From Blautia sp. (GTDB lineage Bacteria > Bacillota > Clostridia > Lachnospirales > Lachnospiraceae), in NCBI GenBank assembly GCA_023667395.1, contig JAMPAC010000001.1, positions 268,680 to 332,679 on the forward strand: a DNA stretch of 64,000 nt. The letters are read 5' to 3'. The position numbers were made by a program, and so were the translations under genes. The stretch's first letter is position 1. Each line of letters opens with the position of its first letter. The notes below the pieces were generated by a model, which worked only from the letters and a program-made list of their open reading frames with translations, had not been told where the DNA came from and did not search any database. Shown here in pieces: positions 59,028 to 64,000 of this stretch.

Positions 59028-59850
59028 TTACCGCTTCCCTTATAAATCTGTCGATCGCCTGTACCAGCCCGTCCTCGTCATTGGTAGCAGTTATGTAGTC
59101 CGCCGCCGCTTTTACTTCCGGCTGGGCATTTCCCATTGCCACCCCCACTCCGGCGTATTTTATCATGGAAATATCGTTGAAGCCATCCCCGCAGCAGACC
59201 GTATTTTCCTGCCGCTGACCCAAAGCTTCCAGCATCTTCTCCAGGGAAGACGCCTTGTTGACATTCCGGGGCATGATCTCAATGAAAAAGGGTTCCGAAC
59301 GGTAAATGCTCACCAGGTCGCCGTATTTCCCCTGCAATTCCCTCTCATATACCGCCGCCCTGTCGCTGTCCGCCGTCATCAGGCACTTATGCACCTCGAA
59401 ATCCACAAAATCCACAAAATTTTCCACCGTTTTCACAGGCAGCCCGTTGATACGGGCCTCCAGCGTGATATATTCGTCCGGTTCGAATGCGGAGATCACT
59501 GTGCTTCCCAGATAAGTGATCAGCCCGCAGCCGTTCCTTTTCGCAAATCCATACAGCCCCGGAATGATCATCTGGGGAAGCGTCCTCTGGTAAAGGATCT
59601 CCCCGCTGCGACAGTCCACGATCCGCCCACCGTTGTAGGACAGGAGATACCCGCCGTATTTCTCCAGTTCCAGTTCCTGCTCATAGCGGCGCATTCCCGG
59701 CGTGGGACGGCCGGAGGCCAGGATCACCTTATGCCCCTTTTTCATCACGTCCTGGATCGCCGCCTTTGTGGAGGGGGTGATCTCCTTTCTGGAATTTGTC
59801 AGTGTGCCGTCGATATCCAGCACCAATACTTTCTCGCTGCGTTCCGCCAT
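59017..59850 (-). CDS. Cof-type HAD-superfamily phosphatase
   Basis: A 277-residue HAD hydrolase with all four motifs: VLVLDIDGTLTNSRK, VILASGRP, NKASSLEKMLEALG (Lys) and CGDGFNDISMIKYAGVGVAM. The large C2B cap places it in the Cof/YidA group, which acts on sugar phosphates or FMN-like substrates. ATG 59850 (MAERSEKV) is chosen by AGGG nine bases upstream; ATG 59859 is an alternative. Co-transcribed with cca by overlap. Confidence 0.92.
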   Translation of the reverse strand: MAERSEKVLVLDIDGTLTNSRKEITPSTKAAIQDVMKKGHKVILASGRPTPGMRRYEQELELEKYGGYLLSYNGGRIVDCRSGEILYQRTLPQMIIPGLYGFAKRNGCGLITYLGSTVISAFEPDEYITLEARINGLPVKTVENFVDFVDFEVHKCLMTADSDRAAVYERELQGKYGDLVSIYRSEPFFIEIMPRNVNKASSLEKMLEALGQRQENTVCCGDGFNDISMIKYAGVGVAMGNAQPEVKAAADYITATNDEDGLVQAIDRFIREAVNDG

Positions 59851-59870
59851 ATCCCTCATACCCTGTTTTG

Positions 59871-59897
59871 AAAAAGCGGTGAGGAATCCCCACCGCT
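59871..59897 (-). terminator. Terminator after the foldase gene
   Basis: Minus strand AGCGGTG / CACCGCT with extra inner pairs, followed by CTTTTT, about 50 bases after the stop at 59946. Confidence 0.85.
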
Positions 59898-59945
59898 CTG
59901 TTTTGTGTCGCTGTCTGCTTCGCTGCGGCAGCCTGTCTGCTACTG

Positions 59946-61511
59946 TCACTGTGCGCTGGAACTTCCTGCAGCCTCCGTACTGCTCGATGCATCTTCGCTT
60001 CCTGCCCCGTCGGAACCCTCTCCTGCATCCGCGCTTTCCTCCGCGTCAGAATCCGCCTCACTGCTTTCATCGTCCTCTGATACGTACAGGTACTTCAGGT
60101 TGCCCTTGGGATCTTCCACGGAAATGCCTGCTGTAATCTCCTCCATATATGCTTCCATGGCCGTACTCAGCAGCGTATTCTTCGCGCTTACCATCCACCA
60201 TGGATCGCTCTCGCCAAGATAATACAATACATAGGAATATTCGTCACCCTCCGGGGAAATGACTGTGGCATCGCCTGTGTTGCGGGCGCTGTCTGACAGC
60301 CAAGCCTCCATCTCCAACGGCATCGACCCCGGCTGTACATTTTCCATAAGCCCGCCGGAAGTGGACACCAGGGAGGAGTCATTATATTTGTCACAGATAT
60401 CCGCAAAGCTTTCCTCCGTGGCGGCGCCCCCCTGCCACTCCTCCAGGATAGCCTGCGCGTTGCCGTCCGCCGTGATGACGGCGCGCATATTCACGGTGGG
60501 GGTACCATCCAGGTAACGATCCTCAAATGCCACCACATAATACAAGTTTGCCGACGTATTCTCGATCACAGTGGTATCGCCGGACTTTCTGGAACTGTCG
60601 AAGAGCCAGTCCCTCAACAGATAAGGCGCATATACGTTTGTGATATTTTCATTCAGTTCGCCCTCTGTGACAACCGTTTTAACGGCCGCGTCAGCTTCCT
60701 TTTTCGCCTCTTCCATAGCCTTGGCGGTCTCCTCCTCCGTAGGCGCCTCCGAAAGCTGTGCGTTCACGGTCAGAAGCCTGTAGTCCACGGCGTCAAAATC
60801 ATTTTTATTTTCATTATAATAGCTTTCCGCTTCCTCGTTGGAGGGCATTTTGGAATCCATGATACTGTCATAATATGCGCTGAGGTACAGAGCCTCTTGT
60901 ACATAACCGGAAATCCGGGGCAGGGTGGCAAACGTGCCGTAATTGTCGCGGACGAAAGCCTTGACCGTCACTCCCGCCTCCGACGCCGCGTCTTTCAGCC
61001 CCTGCTCGAAATCGGCGTAATCCGCCGTGGTATCATATGTGAAGCCTGCTGCCTCGGCTTGCGCCATAAGCGCCTTGTTATCGGTGATATTCTCTATGGC
61101 CATCTGGGTAAAGAAATCCTCAAAGGTCAGTTCATCGGAAAACATCTGGGTGGACAGGTCCCCGCTTAAATCCATGCCAAACATGGACATATAAGCGCCG
61201 TATTGGTTCAGGTAATTGTTGAGGGAAATATTGTAATTATAGTCAAATTCCACCCTGGATATCTTGTCGCCGTTCACCTTGGCAATGGTCTCGTTTACCG
61301 CCAGGTAACTCCGGATGGGAAAGGACGCCACCAGGCAGAACAATGCCGCCACAATGACGATACCCGTGATATTTCCCACAAGCCTGTCCCGCTTCGCCTT
61401 GGCTTTCGCCTCTTCCCTGCGCTGTACTTTCAGATCGTATTTTGTAACTACCTTTTCTTTTGTATCCTGTTTATTTGATGCCGTTTCCTTTTTTGTTTCC
61501 TTTTCAGACAT
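59946..61511 (-). CDS. Membrane-anchored PrsA/SurA-like foldase
   Basis: A 521-residue protein: charged cytoplasmic head (~48 residues, KVQRREEAKAKAKRDRL), membrane helix (NITGIVIVAALFCLVASFPI), then SurA/PrsA-type chaperone helices (KVNGDKISRVEFDYNYNISL, ALMAQAEAAGFTYDTT). Two parvulin-like blocks are suggested around residues 225-350 and 365-450 (SGDTTVIENTSANLYYVVAF; NTGDATVISPEGDEYSYVLY), which end as typical rotamase strands. The tail is Ser/Glu/Asp/Ala-rich. It would assist folding of exported proteins. Isomerase activity of either block is uncertain because key residues are not clear. Confidence 0.8.
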   Translation of the reverse strand: MSEKETKKETASNKQDTKEKVVTKYDLKVQRREEAKAKAKRDRLVGNITGIVIVAALFCLVASFPIRSYLAVNETIAKVNGDKISRVEFDYNYNISLNNYLNQYGAYMSMFGMDLSGDLSTQMFSDELTFEDFFTQMAIENITDNKALMAQAEAAGFTYDTTADYADFEQGLKDAASEAGVTVKAFVRDNYGTFATLPRISGYVQEALYLSAYYDSIMDSKMPSNEEAESYYNENKNDFDAVDYRLLTVNAQLSEAPTEEETAKAMEEAKKEADAAVKTVVTEGELNENITNVYAPYLLRDWLFDSSRKSGDTTVIENTSANLYYVVAFEDRYLDGTPTVNMRAVITADGNAQAILEEWQGGAATEESFADICDKYNDSSLVSTSGGLMENVQPGSMPLEMEAWLSDSARNTGDATVISPEGDEYSYVLYYLGESDPWWMVSAKNTLLSTAMEAYMEEITAGISVEDPKGNLKYLYVSEDDESSEADSDAEESADAGEGSDGAGSEDASSSTEAAGSSSAQ

Positions 61512-61581
61512 AACGGAATGTCTCCTCCCTGCGCACTTGTGCGCAATGCCTATTTTATCTCATTTTAATGTAAATGTGAAG

Positions 61582-63258
61582 TTATTTCACATATTTTTCA
61601 AGTTTTTCCACAATATTTTTAACGCATCCCGGCTCGAAAGGATTGTCCAGCCCCACTTCTTTTATCATGGCGGTGTAGAAATCGCTTGCGGACAGTTTAC
61701 AGAGTTTCAGGTAACTCTGCCATGCCCCCTCAAAGTCGGCGTCCATCTTTACCTTATACTGCAGCGCGCAGGTCTGCGCCAGGCAGTAGTCAATATAATA
61801 CAGCGGGCAGTCGTAAATATGCAGCTGCTTCTGCCAGAAGCCGCCCTCCCCGAAAAAGCTGTCGTCGCCGTAATCCAGATGGGGCTTGTACTCCTGTTCC
61901 AGCTTCTTCCACTCCGCCTTTCTCTCCGTTGGCGTCAGGTCGGGATTCTCATAGACAATATGCTGGAATTCATCCACCATACAGCCGTAGGGGATGAATG
62001 CCGCCGCATCCTCCAGATGCATCTCCCTGTATTCCTGCGCCCTGTCGCCGAAGAACAGGGGCATCCATTTCTCCGCAAAAAATTCCATGGCCATGGAATG
62101 GATCTCCGCCGTCTCCATGCCGATATCCGCGTGTTCCTTAATGGGATCCTTGCCTGCCAGATATCCCTGGAAAGCGTGCCCGCACTCGTGGGTAATCACA
62201 TCCACATCCCCGCTGGTACCGTTAAAGTTGGCAAAGATAAAAGGCGACTGATACAGGGGCAGGTAAGTCATGTAGCCTCCCGCCCGCTTGGTCTTTCTGC
62301 CCAGCACGTCGAACAGTTCGTTCTCCCTCATGAAATCAAAGAATTCTTTCGTCTCCGGGGAAAGTTCTCCGTACATCTTCTGTCCCGCTGCCAGGATTTC
62401 CTCCGGCGTCCCCATGGGCGCGGGATTCCCCTCCTTAAAGTAGACCTGCTCGTCAATATATTTCAGCTTTTCCAGCCCCAGCCGCTGTCTCCTGCGGTCG
62501 TGCAGTTTCTCCGCGAAAGGCACGAAATACTCCTTGATCTGGCTGCGGAAAGCTTCCACTTCCTCCTTGCCGTAACAGTTGCGGTTCATGCGGTAATAAC
62601 CCAGTTCCAGATAATTCTCATAACCCATCATCCTCCCCTGGGCGGTACGGTTCTTCACCAGCTTGTCATAGATTTCATCCAGCTTTTCCGCATTGGCGGA
62701 GAAGAACGCGCTCATTTCCTTCCATGCCGCCGCCCTCACGTCCCTGTCCTTATGGATCAGGTAGGGACGCAGCAGGGACAGGTTCAGTTCCTTACCGTCG
62801 AAGTTGATCTTCGCCCCTGCGATCAGTTTGTCGTACTCCATGGTCAGATTGTTTTCCTCCTGCATCAGGGGGATCAGCTTCTCATCCATGGCTTTCTGCG
62901 CCAATTCCATATTTTTAAACGCCACCGGACCTATCTTCCGCTCCAGATAGTCCCTGTAAGGGGAATCATACAGTTTTTTCTCATAAGCCAGCGCCAGATT
63001 TCTGTAAATCGGTCCCTGTTCGTCATAATACTCATGCTCCTTGCTGTAAAATTCATCCGTGGTATCCACGTCAAACCGGATGTTGGCAATGGTCATCAGC
63101 GTGGAAACCCTGTCCGTCAGCGCGTAATATCTTTTGTGCACCTCAAACTGCTCCTCGCCGCTCTGCGCCTGGTCAAAGGCCTCCATCAGTTCCTTCATTT
63201 CCTTTTCCACCTGCGTGAAATCCACGCGCTCATAGGGCATATCCTGAAATTTCATCAA
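61582..63258 (-). CDS. M3-family oligoendopeptidase
   Basis: A 558-residue cytoplasmic zinc peptidase. The active site is DVITHECGHAFQGYLAGKDP (HExxH-type as HECGH) followed 20-30 residues later by AEIHSMAMEFFAEKW, whose Glu is the third ligand. YDCPLYYIDYCLAQTCALQY near the C-terminus is a family feature. It cleaves short oligopeptides during nutrient use or turnover. The start at ATG 63258 gives the family's usual MKFQDMPYERVD opening after one extra Met. Confidence 0.94.
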   Translation of the reverse strand: MMKFQDMPYERVDFTQVEKEMKELMEAFDQAQSGEEQFEVHKRYYALTDRVSTLMTIANIRFDVDTTDEFYSKEHEYYDEQGPIYRNLALAYEKKLYDSPYRDYLERKIGPVAFKNMELAQKAMDEKLIPLMQEENNLTMEYDKLIAGAKINFDGKELNLSLLRPYLIHKDRDVRAAAWKEMSAFFSANAEKLDEIYDKLVKNRTAQGRMMGYENYLELGYYRMNRNCYGKEEVEAFRSQIKEYFVPFAEKLHDRRRQRLGLEKLKYIDEQVYFKEGNPAPMGTPEEILAAGQKMYGELSPETKEFFDFMRENELFDVLGRKTKRAGGYMTYLPLYQSPFIFANFNGTSGDVDVITHECGHAFQGYLAGKDPIKEHADIGMETAEIHSMAMEFFAEKWMPLFFGDRAQEYREMHLEDAAAFIPYGCMVDEFQHIVYENPDLTPTERKAEWKKLEQEYKPHLDYGDDSFFGEGGFWQKQLHIYDCPLYYIDYCLAQTCALQYKVKMDADFEGAWQSYLKLCKLSASDFYTAMIKEVGLDNPFEPGCVKNIVEKLEKYVK

Positions 63259-63366
63259 TATCTACCTCCTGCTCTTATTTTCCTTACGTTTACACCGCGT
63301 CATTCGCAAACCATTAATTATTTTACATGATTTCTTATATTTTTTCCATACAATCCACACTTTTTC

Positions 63367-63395
63367 TTGAAATACGCGGGAAAGAATAATAAAAT
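63367..63395 (+). promoter_or_regulatory. Sigma-A-type promoter of the last gene
   Basis: TTGAAA (63367-63372), 17-base spacer, TAAAAT (63390-63395), 54 bases before ATG 63450. Confidence 0.6.
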
Positions 63396-63449
63396 GTTTA
63401 TAGTACGTGCATTTATTTTCTATAAAATAATATGTAGGAGGGTAAAAGT

Positions 63450-64000
63450 ATGTTTGATGCACTGAAGAAAAAGAGTCTGAAAAGTTCGCTTTTCCTGACT
63501 ATCATACTCGCCCTGATCGGCGGCGGACTGATGATCGGGTTTGCCACGGGCACATGGTATGTGCTGACGGGCTATGTGTCCTTTGTGGATCTGGAGCCGG
63601 ATGAGATTTCCAATCAATGGGTGGCTCTGGAATTAAAGGAAAACTGGGGTTCCTTTGCCGAGACCACGGAGAAGCGTCAGGGAAGCCTGCCCAAGACCAT
63701 AAACGTCTACTATGTCATCCTGACCGGAGACGATTATGCCACTGATTATCGCTACATGGCGGTCAGTGTTCCGGCGTCTTATGAAAAGAAGATGGAATCG
63801 ATGGCACAGTACGGCGCCTATGACGATCCCCTTTTCCTCTCCGGCCGTATCAGGTCAATGGGGGATGATATCTACAGATATTTCAAGGAATACCTGATGG
63901 ACGGCGGCTTTACAGAGGAAGATCTGGAGCAGTACTCGCTTCCTTACTATATTCAGGTATATGCCAACGAACCTATGGAAAACGCATGTACTGTGGGAGC
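63450..64000 (+). CDS. Unknown membrane-anchored protein, N-terminal part
   Basis: The frame is open to the right edge, giving 183 residues so far. AGGAGGG (63436-63442) lies seven bases before ATG 63450. A basic head (MFDALKKKSLKSS) is followed by one hydrophobic helix (LFLTIILALIGGGLMIGFAT) and an extracellular domain with an alternating strand pattern (INVYYVILTGDDYATDYRYM). I do not recognise the family. The C-terminus lies outside the window. Confidence 0.75.
   Translation, partial: MFDALKKKSLKSSLFLTIILALIGGGLMIGFATGTWYVLTGYVSFVDLEPDEISNQWVALELKENWGSFAETTEKRQGSLPKTINVYYVILTGDDYATDYRYMAVSVPASYEKKMESMAQYGAYDDPLFLSGRIRSMGDDIYRYFKEYLMDGGFTEEDLEQYSLPYYIQVYANEPMENACTVG

Noticed and set aside
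11513-63307. CATTCGC at 11513, 16401, 49015, 53922 and 63301, all between genes
   Set aside because: A 7-base word is expected several times in 64 kb by chance, and flanking bases are not conserved; I could not count coding occurrences reliably.
61315-63330. Plus-strand open frame of 671 codons
   Set aside because: Antisense to the M3 peptidase and the foldase start; composition artefact like the one opposite GH13.

Overview
The window reads as chromosomal DNA of a spore-forming Clostridium-type Firmicute, most likely a member of the Lachnospiraceae. The reasons are: strong AGGAGG-type ribosome binding sites; a block mazG - HU - rqcP - yabP - yabQ - divIC - spoIIE - tilS - hpt - ftsH that follows the Bacillus/Clostridium order; a CotS-like spore-coat kinase; several ECF sigma/anti-sigma pairs; and plant-glycan glycosidases (GH43, GH2, GH36, GH13). 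Base composition looks near 50% GC by eye, with clearly AT-richer patches at about 18.3-19.3 kb and 28.65-29.5 kb. No rRNA, CRISPR array or complete insertion sequence was seen.

Layout. 0-6.8 kb (+): a eukaryotic-like phospho-signalling cluster with the end of a PP2C phosphatase, a membrane trypsin-like protease with a cytoplasmic FHA domain, and two zinc-ribbon Ser/Thr kinases, the second carrying a very large predicted beta-solenoid ectodomain. 6.8-13.4 kb: two unknown proteins, a stand-alone reverse transcriptase behind a 320-base gene-free region, a MATE transporter, and an AAA-ATPase/PD-(D/E)XK protein. 13.4-15.5 kb: a secreted Cys/His repeat protein, an ECF sigma factor and an RsgI-like anti-sigma with a Gln-rich tail, behind an ECF-type promoter. 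15.5-18.3 kb: an AraC regulator and a GH43 enzyme. 18.3-19.2 kb: an AT-rich two-gene unit with a GNAT gene split exactly at a -1 slippery heptamer. 19.3-22.1 kb: an LtaS-like sulfatase overlapping a C39-like protein. 22.3-28.6 kb: a galactoside operon (GH2, GPH symporter, GH36) behind a perfect operator palindrome. 28.7-29.5 kb: an Rpn-type nuclease gene lacking a normal start codon.

29.6-37.8 kb (-): three further ECF sigma/membrane-protein pairs (one partner is an M23 fold without its metal ligands), a nitroreductase and a large solute-binding lipoprotein. 38.0-38.9 kb: a RelB/DinJ-type antitoxin next to a 5'-truncated YoeB-type toxin, then tRNA-Leu and tRNA-Tyr. 39.0-44.7 kb (-): an amidase-deacetylase fusion and a compact operon of an FG-GAP-like secreted protein, response regulator, histidine kinase and secreted protein. 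44.8-46.9 kb: a GH13 enzyme. 47.2-59.9 kb (-): the conserved sporulation/division/tRNA-maintenance block. Then a PrsA/SurA-type foldase, an M3 oligopeptidase and the start of an unknown membrane protein.

Themes. Much of the window senses and remodels the cell surface: kinases, protease-FHA, four ECF systems, a two-component system, LtaS-like enzyme, amidase/deacetylase and foldase. The sporulation block supplies DivIC, YabP/YabQ and an unusually short SpoIIE, whose gene has a Spo0A-type promoter with a 21-base spacer. The points most worth following up are the solenoid kinase, the reverse transcriptase and its leader, the Cys/His repeat operon, the GNAT frameshift, the degenerate M23 anti-sigma candidate and the short SpoIIE.
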